Source: Streptomyces mutomycini
GTDB taxonomy: Bacteria; Actinomycetota; Actinomycetes; Streptomycetales; Streptomycetaceae
Direction of reading: 5' to 3'
Assembly (NCBI RefSeq): GCF_001700505.1
Contig: NZ_MAPV01000026.1
Location: 1 to 53,937 of the forward strand
DNA: 53,937 nt
Within the stretch, counting starts at the first letter, position 1. Every line of letters begins with the position of its first letter. Both the position numbers and the translations under genes were made by a program. The notes beneath the pieces are model-generated. The model saw only the letters and a list, made by a program, of their open reading frames with translations, did no database searches and was not told where the DNA came from. This document shows, in pieces, positions 28,584-36,720 of this stretch.

Positions 28584-29729
28584 TCAGGCGTGACGGGACA
28601 ACAGCAGCAGTGCGCGGTCGTCGTTGACGTCCTTCGCGCAGGCCTCGATCAGATGCCAGGCCGCACCCTCGAAGCCCGTCGCGACGTAGCGGTCGGCCTC
28701 ACCGGTCAGCCGGTCGATGCCCTCGGCCATGTCCCGGTCGGACGCCTCGACCAGACCGTCGGTGAAGAGCATCAGGACGTCCCCGGGCGCCAGCGAGCCC
28801 TTCACCGCATCGAACTCCGCTCCGTCGTACACCCCGAGCAGCGGGCCCTCGGCCGCCATCTCCTCCCACCGGCCGCTGCCCGCGTGCAACTGGAGTGCCG
28901 GAGGGTGGCCGGCCGAGAGGAGTTCGTAGTCGCCGGAGTCCAGGTCCAGGACGAGATGGATCGAGGTGGCGAAGCCCTCGTCCCAGTCCTGGCGCAGCAG
29001 ATAGCCGTTGGCCGCGGGCAGGAAGCCGTGCGGCGGCAGGGAACCCAGGAGTCCGCCGAAGGCGCCGGACAGCAGCAGGGCACGGGAACCCGCGTCCATG
29101 CCCTTGCCGGAGACGTCGGTGAGTACGACTTCCAGGGTGCGTCCGCCGTTGGTGCGGGCGGCGACGACGAAGTCTCCGGAGAAGGACTGGCCGCCCGCCG
29201 GGCGCAGGGCCATCTCGCGGTGCCAGCCCTCGGGCAGCCGGGGCAGGGCGCTCTGGACCCGGATCCGCTCGCGCAGGTCGAAGAGCATCGTGCCGCCGCG
29301 TCGCCACGGCACCCCGACCCTGGCCCGGAACTGGGCGAGGACCAGTCCGAAGAAGCCGCAGGCCGCGACGACCAGGACGGTGCCCGGTGTGACCCGGGCA
29401 GGCCCGTCCGCATAGGGGCCGAGGGCGATCGACTCCACGATCAGGGCGGCGGCGGCGGTCGCGTACAGACTCAGCAGGCTGGCCGGCCTCAGCAGCAGAC
29501 CGCCCGCGACGATCGGCAGCGCCAGGGCGGCCGGTGAGGACCAGACCGGGTTGATCAGTGTGGTGCAGGTGATGACCGGAATGACGATCAGCAGACCGGC
29601 CAGGGCTATCCAGTCGGAGCCGTCGCCGCGGAAGTAGTCGACGCCGGACCTGCGCAGCGCGATGCGCGCCCGGTGCGCCGATCTTCGCCACCGGGCGGTG
29701 TAGGTGTCTGCTCCTGCGCGTCGGGCCAT
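28584..29729 (-). CDS. Membrane-bound PP2C/SpoIIE-type serine/threonine phosphatase (RsbU-like)
   Basis: 381 aa from ATG (MARRAGADTYTARWRRSAHR) with AAGG eight bases upstream; a GTG six codons earlier is the alternative. Residues about 40-130 contain four or five transmembrane helices. The C-terminal phosphatase domain (about 165-380) shows SGDFVVAA, TDVSGKGMDAGSRALLLS, SAGHPPALQL and FTDGLVEASDRD, which carry the metal-binding aspartates. Such proteins dephosphorylate anti-sigma antagonists in sigma-B-like partner-switching, and many occur in Streptomyces. The partner is not in this window. Divergent from the Eis-like gene. Confidence 0.92.
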   Translation of the reverse strand: MARRAGADTYTARWRRSAHRARIALRRSGVDYFRGDGSDWIALAGLLIVIPVITCTTLINPVWSSPAALALPIVAGGLLLRPASLLSLYATAAAALIVESIALGPYADGPARVTPGTVLVVAACGFFGLVLAQFRARVGVPWRRGGTMLFDLRERIRVQSALPRLPEGWHREMALRPAGGQSFSGDFVVAARTNGGRTLEVVLTDVSGKGMDAGSRALLLSGAFGGLLGSLPPHGFLPAANGYLLRQDWDEGFATSIHLVLDLDSGDYELLSAGHPPALQLHAGSGRWEEMAAEGPLLGVYDGAEFDAVKGSLAPGDVLMLFTDGLVEASDRDMAEGIDRLTGEADRYVATGFEGAAWHLIEACAKDVNDDRALLLLSRHA

Positions 29730-29833
29730 TGTCGGGACCTTATCCACCCGACGGCCTCCGGTGCAGGGGGACCCGGTGACAATGTGTTCGAAAGTGGGTC
29801 GCCCGGGTGGCGGGGCCCTGATAAGCAGGGCTC

Positions 29834-31066
29834 ATGAACACGGATCTGCGGGTGTTGTCCGCCCCGGAATGGGACTCCTGGCTCAGCTGTGTCGAGTTGG
29901 CGTTCGGAGGCGTGCCCATCTCCCCGGAGACCCGGGAGATGTACGCCGCGCTCTCCGAGCCGCGACGGGCGCTGGGGCACTGGGACGGTGCCGAATGCGT
30001 GGGGACGGCCGGGGCGCACAGCTTCCGGCTGACCGTCCCCGGCGGGGCCCCGGTGCCGGCAGCGGGGATCTCGATGGTGAGCGTCGCCTCGACGCACCGC
30101 AGGCAGGGGCTGCTGACGTCCATGATGCGGCGCCAACTGGACGACGTCCGCTCGTGGGGTGAACCGCTCGCGGTGCTGATGGCGTCGGAGCCCGGCATCT
30201 ACGGCCGGTTCGGCTACGGCGCGGCATCGGCGGAGACGAAGCTGCGGATCGACACCTCCCAGGTGCGCCTCGCGCTGCCCCCCGGCACGGACGGGGTGCG
30301 GGTACGCCGGTCGTCCCCCGGGGAGGCGCTCGGTGCCTGCGAGGCCGTGTACGCACGTCTCGCCCCGCTCCGGCCCGGCACTCCGGTCCGGCAGCCGGGC
30401 TGGGAGCGGGTGCCGGTGAACGACCCGGAGAGCGCCCGGGACGGCGGCTCGCCGCTCCAGTGCGTCCTCGCCGAGCGGGACGGCGAGGTCACGGGGTACG
30501 TCACGTTCCACCTGCGGCCCGCCTGGGAGGGCGCCGTACCCAGGGGTACGGTCGCGGTGCGTGACCTGGCGGCGCTGGACCCCGCGTCGTACGCGGCGCT
30601 GTGGCGCTTCCTGTTCGGCATCGACCTGACCTCGGTGGTCGAGTGCGGCAACCGGCCGGTGGACGACGCGGTGCTCCGGCTGGTCTCGGACGTCCGGCGC
30701 TGCGAGGTGCGGGTGCGGGACGGGCTGTACGTGCGGCTGGTCGAGCTGGGCGCGGCGCTGGGCGCCCGTGCCTACCGGGCCCCGGTCGACGTGGTGATGG
30801 AGGTGGAGGACACCTTCTGCCCGTGGAACGCCGGGCGTTGGCGGCTGACCGCCGACGCGAAGGGCGCGGCCATCTGTCGGCGGACGGATGACGAACCCGA
30901 ACTGGCCCTTTCCGTGAACGAGTTGGGCGCCGCCTATCTGGGCGGGGTGTCGCTGACGACGCTGGCGGCGGCCGGGATGGTGCGCGAGCTGCGTGAGGGC
31001 GCGCTGGCCGGGGCCTCGCTGGCGTTCTCCTCGGACACACAGCCGTGGTGCCCGCACGGTTTCTGA
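29834..31066 (+). CDS. Eis-like GNAT family N-acetyltransferase
   Basis: 410 aa. It has an N-terminal GNAT domain with acetyl-CoA motif SVASTHRRQGLLTSMMRR (about 84-100), the Eis hallmark GIYGRFGYG (121-129) with tyrosines likely used in catalysis, a second degenerate GNAT domain, and a C-terminal sterol-carrier-like domain (about 305-410). In mycobacterial Eis the C-terminal phenylalanine carboxylate acts in catalysis, and this protein also ends in Phe (PHGF). Eis enzymes acetylate aminoglycosides or peptides; the natural substrate here is unknown. The start is preceded by only a weak AGGG. Confidence 0.9.
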   Translation: MNTDLRVLSAPEWDSWLSCVELAFGGVPISPETREMYAALSEPRRALGHWDGAECVGTAGAHSFRLTVPGGAPVPAAGISMVSVASTHRRQGLLTSMMRRQLDDVRSWGEPLAVLMASEPGIYGRFGYGAASAETKLRIDTSQVRLALPPGTDGVRVRRSSPGEALGACEAVYARLAPLRPGTPVRQPGWERVPVNDPESARDGGSPLQCVLAERDGEVTGYVTFHLRPAWEGAVPRGTVAVRDLAALDPASYAALWRFLFGIDLTSVVECGNRPVDDAVLRLVSDVRRCEVRVRDGLYVRLVELGAALGARAYRAPVDVVMEVEDTFCPWNAGRWRLTADAKGAAICRRTDDEPELALSVNELGAAYLGGVSLTTLAAAGMVRELREGALAGASLAFSSDTQPWCPHGF

Positions 31067-31087
31067 TCCGGGCGTTCCCCGGCCTGC

Positions 31088-31909
31088 CTAACGACCCGCC
31101 GTGGACGGCTGGCAGGACGGGCACCAGAAGAGGTTGCGGGCCGCCAGGTCCGCCGTGCGGACCTCGGTGCCGCAGATGTGGCAGCCCTGCCTGGCCCGGC
31201 GGTAGACGTACACCTCGCCGCCGTGGTCGTCGACCCGCGGAGGGCGGCCCATGGCCTCCGGCAGGTGCTCGGGGCGGACGGTGTCGATGCGGTTGTTCCG
31301 GACGCCCTCACGCATCAGCTCGGCGAGGTCGGCCCAGAGCGCGTCCCACTCACCCCGTGCGAGGTCCCTGCCCGGGCGGTACGGGTCGATGCCGTGCCGG
31401 AAGAGGACCTCCGCGCGGTAGACGTTGCCGACGCCCGCGACGACCTTCTGGTCCATCAGCAGGGCGGCTACCGTGACGCGGCTGCGGGAGATCCGCTGCC
31501 AGGCCCGCTCGCCGTCCTCGCCGGCGCGCAGCGGGTCCGGGCCCAGCCTGTCGTGTATCGCGCGCTTCTCGGGGCCCGTGATCAGGGCGCAGGTGGTGGG
31601 GCCGCGCAGGTCCGCGTGATGGGCGTCATTGAGGAGGCGCAGCCGGACCGTGTCGGTGGGCGGCGGCGCCGGGGCCGTACCGAAGCCGAGCTTGCCGAAG
31701 AGGCCGAGGTGGATGTGGACCCAGACCGATCCCTCGAAGCCCAGGAAGAGGTGTTTCCCGTGGGCGTCGACCCCGGTGAAGAGGCGGCCGTCCAGCAGTG
31801 CCGCGCTGTCGGAGAACTTGCCCTGGGGACTGCTCACCCGCACAGGGCGTCCGGTGAACCGCTCGTGGTGGTCGGCGGCGAGGCGGTGGATCGTATGCCC
31901 CTCGGGCAC
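31088..31909 (-). CDS. Fpg/Nei family DNA glycosylase
   Basis: 273 aa from GTG with AGGAGA upstream. After processing the protein would start PEGHTIHRLA, in which the N-terminal proline is the catalytic nucleophile and the next residue the conserved glutamate. The helix-two-turn-helix region is MDQKVVAGVGNVYRAEVLFRHGI, and the C-terminal zinc finger is CHICGTEVRTADLAARNLFWCPSC. The EGHTIHR start points to the Nei2/Nei-like subgroup, which removes oxidised pyrimidines. Follows rpiB on the same strand after a terminator. Confidence 0.93.
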   Translation of the reverse strand: MPEGHTIHRLAADHHERFTGRPVRVSSPQGKFSDSAALLDGRLFTGVDAHGKHLFLGFEGSVWVHIHLGLFGKLGFGTAPAPPPTDTVRLRLLNDAHHADLRGPTTCALITGPEKRAIHDRLGPDPLRAGEDGERAWQRISRSRVTVAALLMDQKVVAGVGNVYRAEVLFRHGIDPYRPGRDLARGEWDALWADLAELMREGVRNNRIDTVRPEHLPEAMGRPPRVDDHGGEVYVYRRARQGCHICGTEVRTADLAARNLFWCPSCQPSTAGR

Positions 31910-31930
31910 GGCGTGTCTCCTGGTAACGCG

Positions 31931-31963
31931 CTTGTGCCGCCGGGTGTGGCCCGGCGGCACAAG
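31931..31963 (-). terminator. Terminator of rpiB
   Basis: Perfect 14-bp stem (31931-31944 with 31950-31963), loop TGTGG, 20 bp past the rpiB stop and only about 20 bp before the glycosylase start. The glycosylase ribosome-binding site begins just after it, so partial readthrough may set its level. Confidence 0.8.
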
Positions 31964-31982
31964 GGAGGCGGGTGCGGGCGGT

Positions 31983-32471
31983 TCAGCCCTGCTGCGGGTG
32001 GTGGGCCGGGACCGGGGGGAGCTCGCCGGTGTTCTCGTAGGCCGAGAGCATCTCGATGCGGCGGGTGTGGCGCTCCTCACCCGAGTACGGGGTGGCCAGG
32101 AAGATCTCGACGAACTTCGTGGACTCCTCCACCGTGTGCATCCGGCCGCCGATGGCGACCACGTTGGCGTCGTTGTGCTCACGGCCGAGCGCGGCGGTCT
32201 GCTCGCTCCAGGCGAGCGCGGCACGGACGCCCTTGACCTTGTTCGCGGCGATCTGCTCGCCGTTGCCGGAGCCGCCGATGACGATGCCGAGGGCCTCCTT
32301 GTCGGCGGCTGTCCGCTCGGCGGCGCGGAGGCAGAACGGCGGGTAGTCGTCCTGGGCGTCGTAGATGTGGGGACCGCAGTCGACGGCCTCGTGGCCGTGG
32401 GCCGTGAGCCACTCGACGAGGTGGTTCTTCAGTTCGAAGCCGGCATGGTCGGAGCCGAGGTACACGCGCAT
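31983..32471 (-). CDS. rpiB: Ribose-5-phosphate isomerase B
   Basis: 162 aa, starting MRVYLGSDHAGFELKNHLVE. Conserved pieces include DYPPFCLRAAE, VIGGSGNGEQIAANKVKGVRAAL and HNDANVVAIGGR of the RpiB/LacAB family. It interconverts ribose-5-phosphate and ribulose-5-phosphate in the pentose phosphate pathway. In the position of the catalytic Cys of some RpiB proteins it has S (IGGSGNG), as in actinobacterial RpiB, which uses a glutamate base instead. The 249-bp gap to the divergent permease carries no visible gene. Confidence 0.95.
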   Translation of the reverse strand: MRVYLGSDHAGFELKNHLVEWLTAHGHEAVDCGPHIYDAQDDYPPFCLRAAERTAADKEALGIVIGGSGNGEQIAANKVKGVRAALAWSEQTAALGREHNDANVVAIGGRMHTVEESTKFVEIFLATPYSGEERHTRRIEMLSAYENTGELPPVPAHHPQQG

Positions 32472-32720
32472 GGTGCGAAGTGTGGCACGGACGGGGCGGG
32501 GTAACCGTCAGCGGGGTCGGGACCCACCGGGCTCTGCCGAGCTCCGGTTCAGGTCCGGCGTCTGTGTGCAAAGCCACTCGGGCAACGATCGGGTCAAGGA
32601 ACCGGATGAAGGGGTTCCGTTTTCTGTGCCGATCGGGCTTGAATGCGTGGCCTTGCCTTCGCACCACCCCCGCCGAGGCAACACCGACACGCGTGATCAG
32701 AAAACGTGAGGATTCGATCC

Positions 32721-34166
32721 ATGACGTCGCAGACGACTCTGGCCGGACCGGGCCGACAGCCCGGCGAGCCGGGTAAGCCGGACTCCCCGGACGGGCTCCA
32801 GGCCGGTCTCAAGAACCGTCATCTCTCGATGATCGCCATCGGTGGCGTGATCGGGGCGGGCCTCTTCGTCGGCTCCGGCGCCGGCATCGCCGCTGCGGGA
32901 CCGGCCATTCTCCTGTCGTACGCGCTGGTCGGCCTGATGGTCGTCTTCGTCATGCGGATGCTCGGCGAGATGGCCGTAGCCCGGCCGAGCTCCGGTTCCT
33001 TCTCCGCCTACGCCGACCAGGCCCTGGGCCGCTGGGCCGGCTTCTCCATCGGCTGGCTGTACTGGTTCTTCTGGGTCGTGGTGCTCGCCGTCGAGGCCAC
33101 GGCGGGTGCCAAGATCCTGGAGGGCTGGGTCCCCGGCGTACCGCAGTGGGCGTGGGCCCTGATCGTCATGGTGGTCCTCACGGCGACCAACCTGGTCTCC
33201 GTCGGTTCCTACGGCGAGTTCGAGTTCTGGTTCGCCGGGATCAAGGTCGTGGCGATCGGCGCTTTCGTCGTCGTCGGGCTGCTCGCCGTGTTCGGCATCC
33301 TGCCGGGTTCGGACAACGCGGGGTCGGGCCTCGCCCACCTCACGGACACCGGCGGGTTCTTCCCCGAAGGGCCGGGGGCCATCCTCACGGGTGTGCTGAT
33401 GGTCGTCTTCTCCTTCATGGGCAGCGAGATCGTGACCCTGGCGGCCGGTGAGTCCGAGGACCCGCAGCGTGCCGTCTCCAAGGCCACCAACAGCGTGATC
33501 TGGCGTATCGCCATCTTCTACCTGGGCTCGATCTTCGTCGTCCTGACCCTGCTGCCGTGGAACGACCCGTCGATCGTCAAGGACGGCTCGTACGTCGCCG
33601 CGCTGAACGTCATCGGTATCCCGCACGCCGGCCAGGTCATGGACGTCATCGTGCTGACGGCCGTGCTGTCCTGCCTCAACTCCGGCCTCTACACGGCCTC
33701 GCGCATGGCCTTCTCGCTGGGACAGCGCGGTGACGCCCCCAAGGTGTTCACCAAGGTGAACAAGCGCGGCGTGCCGCAGGTGGCGATCCTCTCGTCCGTC
33801 GTGTTCGGCTTCGTCGCCGTGTTCTTCAACTACCAGTGGCCCGACACGGTGTTCGCGTTCCTGCTGAACTCCTCCGGCGCGGTCGCCCTGTTCGTCTGGC
33901 TGGTGATCTGCTTCACCCAGCTCAGGATGCGCGGCATCATCCTGCGCGAGTCGCCCGAGAAGCTCGTCGTACGGATGTGGCTCTTCCCGTACCTGACGTG
34001 GGCGACGATCGCGATGATCTCCTTCGTCCTCGTCTACATGCTGACCGACGACGCCGGGCGCGAGCAGGTGCTGCTCTCGCTGCTGGTGGCCGCCCTGGTC
34101 GTGGGGATCTCTCTGGTGCGCGACGCCCGCAGCCGGAAGGCGGAGGCGGCGGCGCCCGCCGAGTGA
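32721..34166 (+). CDS. AAT-family amino acid permease, first of three paralogues
   Basis: 481 aa from ATG (MTSQTTLAGPGRQP) with GAGG nine bases upstream; GTG five codons earlier is an alternative. APC-superfamily fold of 12 helices. Motifs: LKNRHLSMIAIGGVIGAGLF, GSGAGIAAAGPAILLSY, RMLGEMAVARPSSGSFSAYA and GEFEFWFAGIKV. It imports an amino acid by proton symport; the substrate cannot be told from sequence. The order with bioY and the two later permeases suggests local duplication. It ends in a 25-bp hairpin shared with bioY. Confidence 0.92.
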   Translation: MTSQTTLAGPGRQPGEPGKPDSPDGLQAGLKNRHLSMIAIGGVIGAGLFVGSGAGIAAAGPAILLSYALVGLMVVFVMRMLGEMAVARPSSGSFSAYADQALGRWAGFSIGWLYWFFWVVVLAVEATAGAKILEGWVPGVPQWAWALIVMVVLTATNLVSVGSYGEFEFWFAGIKVVAIGAFVVVGLLAVFGILPGSDNAGSGLAHLTDTGGFFPEGPGAILTGVLMVVFSFMGSEIVTLAAGESEDPQRAVSKATNSVIWRIAIFYLGSIFVVLTLLPWNDPSIVKDGSYVAALNVIGIPHAGQVMDVIVLTAVLSCLNSGLYTASRMAFSLGQRGDAPKVFTKVNKRGVPQVAILSSVVFGFVAVFFNYQWPDTVFAFLLNSSGAVALFVWLVICFTQLRMRGIILRESPEKLVVRMWLFPYLTWATIAMISFVLVYMLTDDAGREQVLLSLLVAALVVGISLVRDARSRKAEAAAPAE

Positions 34167-34202
34167 CCGCTGCGCGTGCCTGACGGCCGATGTCAGGTCC
34201 AC

Positions 34203-34254
34203 CAGGAAGGCTCTCCCCCCGCCCGCGACCGCGGGTGGGGGGAGAGCCTTCCTG
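34203..34254. terminator. 25-bp-stem bidirectional terminator between permease and bioY
   Basis: Arms 34203-34227 and 34230-34254 match at 24 of 25 positions. It is 36 bp past the permease stop. Confidence 0.85.
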
Positions 34255-34287
34255 CATGACCGGGCCACCACGGGGCCCACCGAACGC

Positions 34288-34334
34288 GAGAGGCCCGCCG
34301 GTCCGGTGTTCGTCACACCATCCGGCGAGCCTCT
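34288..34334 (-). terminator. Terminator of bioY
   Basis: AGAGGC (34289-34294) pairs with GCCTCT (34329-34334), and GCCGG (34297-34301) with CCGGC (34322-34326), separated by a two-base bulge on each side. It starts 18 bp past the bioY stop. Confidence 0.6.
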
Positions 34335-34352
34335 TCGGTGGTACCTGCGGCG

Positions 34353-34946
34353 TCAGCCGCGACGCCCGACGAGCTTCCAGGAGGCGGGCAGCGCGCCCAT
34401 GGCCAGCGCGGCCTTGAGGGCGTCGCCGATCAGGAACGGCACCAGGCCGGCCGCGACGGCGGCGCTCATCGACATGCCGGTGGAGAGCGCCAGGTACGGC
34501 ACGCCGACCGCGTAGATGATGAGGGAGCCGACCGCCATCGTGCCCGCGGTGCGCAGGACGGAGCGGTCGCCGCCCCGGCGGGCCAGGCCGCCGACGACGG
34601 TGGCGGCGAGCAGCATGCCGAGGACGTAGCCGAACGACGCACCGCCCGGGCCGGAGGTGCCCCCGGAGAACCAGGGCATGCCGGCCATGCCGACGAGCGC
34701 GTACAGGGCGAGGGAGAGGAAGCCGCGGCGGGCGCCGAGCGCGGTGCCGATGAGCAGCGCGGCGAAGGTCTGGCCGGTCACGGGGACCGGGGAGCCGGGG
34801 ACGGGCACGGCGATCTGGGCCGCGATGCCGGTGAGCGCGGCGCCACCGACGACCAGCGCCGTGTCCACGGCGTAGCGGTGCCGGGCTGCGGGCAGCAGGT
34901 CGGCGAGGACCGCTCCGGAACGGACGGGGGCGGCAGCAGTGCTCAT
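34353..34946 (-). CDS. bioY: Biotin transporter BioY
   Basis: 197 aa, six-helix substrate-binding (S) component of an ECF-type biotin importer. Family motifs VPVPGSPVPVTGQTFAALLIG, LGARRGFLSLALYALVGMAGMPWFSGG and SFGYVLGMLLAATVVG are intact. No bioM/bioN genes lie nearby, so it must work alone or with shared ECF energising subunits encoded elsewhere. It sits between two permease paralogues on the opposite strand. Confidence 0.94.
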   Translation of the reverse strand: MSTAAAPVRSGAVLADLLPAARHRYAVDTALVVGGAALTGIAAQIAVPVPGSPVPVTGQTFAALLIGTALGARRGFLSLALYALVGMAGMPWFSGGTSGPGGASFGYVLGMLLAATVVGGLARRGGDRSVLRTAGTMAVGSLIIYAVGVPYLALSTGMSMSAAVAAGLVPFLIGDALKAALAMGALPASWKLVGRRG

Positions 34947-35073
34947 CGGGACTCCGCGGGTGAGGTAGGCAGGGACGGACTGAGGCTGACGTTAGCCGAC
35001 GGAATATCGCCCGATCACCATCAGCCGCCCACAAAGCGCTGGTTGAGGGGTTAGTCGGGTTCACACAAAGAGC

Positions 35074-35083
35074 ATTGCGCAAT
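35074..35083. promoter_or_regulatory. Palindrome ATTGCGCAAT between bioY and the second permease
   Basis: A perfect 10-bp palindrome in an AT-richer part of the 257-bp divergent gap. It is a possible operator for a regulator of bioY or the permease; no named regulator motif is recognised. Confidence 0.35.
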
Positions 35084-35203
35084 CACTCACCGACGTGATG
35101 CTGGTCACTGAGGCCGGGGTGCACCCGGCCCTCCATTCGGAGAGGGGCGTCGCACCGTGAGACTGTAGGTTCCCCATAAATGATCCGAGAGTGACCGCAG
35201 CTC

Positions 35204-36601
35204 ATGCACGACGTGCCCCCCACGCACTCACCCGTTCCGTCCGAGCCCCTGGCCCACGGTCTGAAGCAGCGCCATCTGACGATGCTCGGCCTCGGCGGGG
35301 TGATCGGTGCCGGTCTCTTCGTCGGGTCGGGCGCCGGCATCGCGGTCGCCGGGCCCGCCGTCGTCGTCTCGTATCTGATCGCGGGCACGCTCGCGATGCT
35401 CGTGATGCGGATGCTCGGCGAGATGTCGGCGGCCATGCCCGCGTCCGGGTCCTTCTCCGTCCACGCGGAGCGCGCGCTGGGCCGCTGGGCCGGCTTCAGC
35501 GTGGGCTGGCTCTACTGGTTCCTGCTGGTCGTGGTGCTCGCCGTGGAGGCTACGGCCGCCGCGCAGATCGCCCACGCCTGGGTGCCCGCGGTGGACCAGT
35601 GGCTCTGGGTGCTGCTGTTCATGGTGGTGTTCACCGTGACCAACCTGACGGCCGTGAAGAACTTCGGCGAGTTCGAGTTCTGGTTCGCCGCGCTGAAGGT
35701 GGCCGCGATCGTGGTCTTCCTGGCACTGGGTCTGCTGGCCGTGTTCGGCATCCTCCCCGACACCGGTCCGGTGGGGCTGACGAACCTCGTCGGGCAGGGC
35801 GGTTTCCTGCCGCACGGCTGGGACGGCGTGGTCTCCGGAGTCCTCACCGTGGTGTTCGCCTTCGGCGGGCTCGAGGTCGTGACGATCGCGGCGGCCGAGA
35901 CCGACGATCCGGCCCGTGCCGTGGGGCGTGCGGTGCGCAGCGCGGTGGTGCGCATCCTCTTCTTCTACGTCGGCTCGATGCTGGTGATCGTGACCGTGCT
36001 GCCGTGGACCGCGCAGCAGGCCGGCCTCAGCCCGTACGTGAAGGTGCTGGACTCGATCGGGGTGCCGTCGGCCGGGCAGATCATGAACATCGTGGTGTTC
36101 GTGGCGCTGCTGTCGGCGCTCAACGCCAACCTGTACGGCTCCTCCCGGATGGTCTTCTCGCTGGCCGAACGCGGCGAGGCGCCGCGGGGGCTGCTCAAGG
36201 TGTCGGGCGCACAGGGCGGCGGGGGCGGGGTGCCCCGCCGGGCGGTGCTGGCCTCGGTCGCCTTCGGCTTCGTCTCGGTACTGCTCAATCTCCGCTGGCC
36301 CGACACCGTGTTCCTCTACATGCTCAACTCGGTCGGCGCGGTCCTGCTGTTCGTCTGGGGCCTGATCGCCGCCTCGCAGCTGCGGCTGCGACGCCGGCTG
36401 GAGCGGGAGGCTCCGGGCGCGCTGGGCCTGCGGATGTGGTGCTTCCCCTATCTGACCTGGGCGACCCTGGCCGGTCTGCTGGCCGTCCTGCTCCTCATGC
36501 TCACCGATGACGCGGCACGTCCGCAGGTGCTGTGGTCGGCGGGCGCCACCGGACTCGTGCTCCTCGTCGCGGTCGTACGGGAGCTGCGCGCGCGGCCGTA
36601 G
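35204..36601 (+). CDS. AAT-family amino acid permease, second paralogue
   Basis: 465 aa, starting MHDVPPTHSPVPSEPLAHGL. It shares with its neighbours the opening HGLKQRHLTMLGLGGVIGAG and the block VKNFGEFEFWFAALKV, and it has 12 predicted helices. A glycine run (GAQGGGGGVPRR) interrupts the cytoplasmic loop before helix 9, unlike the other two. Proton-coupled amino acid uptake is expected; the substrate is unknown. The ribosome-binding site before the ATG is weak. About 120 bp separate it from the third permease, so both could be one transcript. Confidence 0.92.
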   Translation: MHDVPPTHSPVPSEPLAHGLKQRHLTMLGLGGVIGAGLFVGSGAGIAVAGPAVVVSYLIAGTLAMLVMRMLGEMSAAMPASGSFSVHAERALGRWAGFSVGWLYWFLLVVVLAVEATAAAQIAHAWVPAVDQWLWVLLFMVVFTVTNLTAVKNFGEFEFWFAALKVAAIVVFLALGLLAVFGILPDTGPVGLTNLVGQGGFLPHGWDGVVSGVLTVVFAFGGLEVVTIAAAETDDPARAVGRAVRSAVVRILFFYVGSMLVIVTVLPWTAQQAGLSPYVKVLDSIGVPSAGQIMNIVVFVALLSALNANLYGSSRMVFSLAERGEAPRGLLKVSGAQGGGGGVPRRAVLASVAFGFVSVLLNLRWPDTVFLYMLNSVGAVLLFVWGLIAASQLRLRRRLEREAPGALGLRMWCFPYLTWATLAGLLAVLLLMLTDDAARPQVLWSAGATGLVLLVAVVRELRARP

Positions 36602-36720
36602 GCGGGTGAGCACCTTGTGTGAGCCTGGTGACCGTATAGCGGACAGCTGTTCCCCGTGGGCGGGGCCCGTAGCCAGACTGTGGGCCGTCCCCCCGCCCGA
36701 CCAGTGAACAGAGCCTGTCC

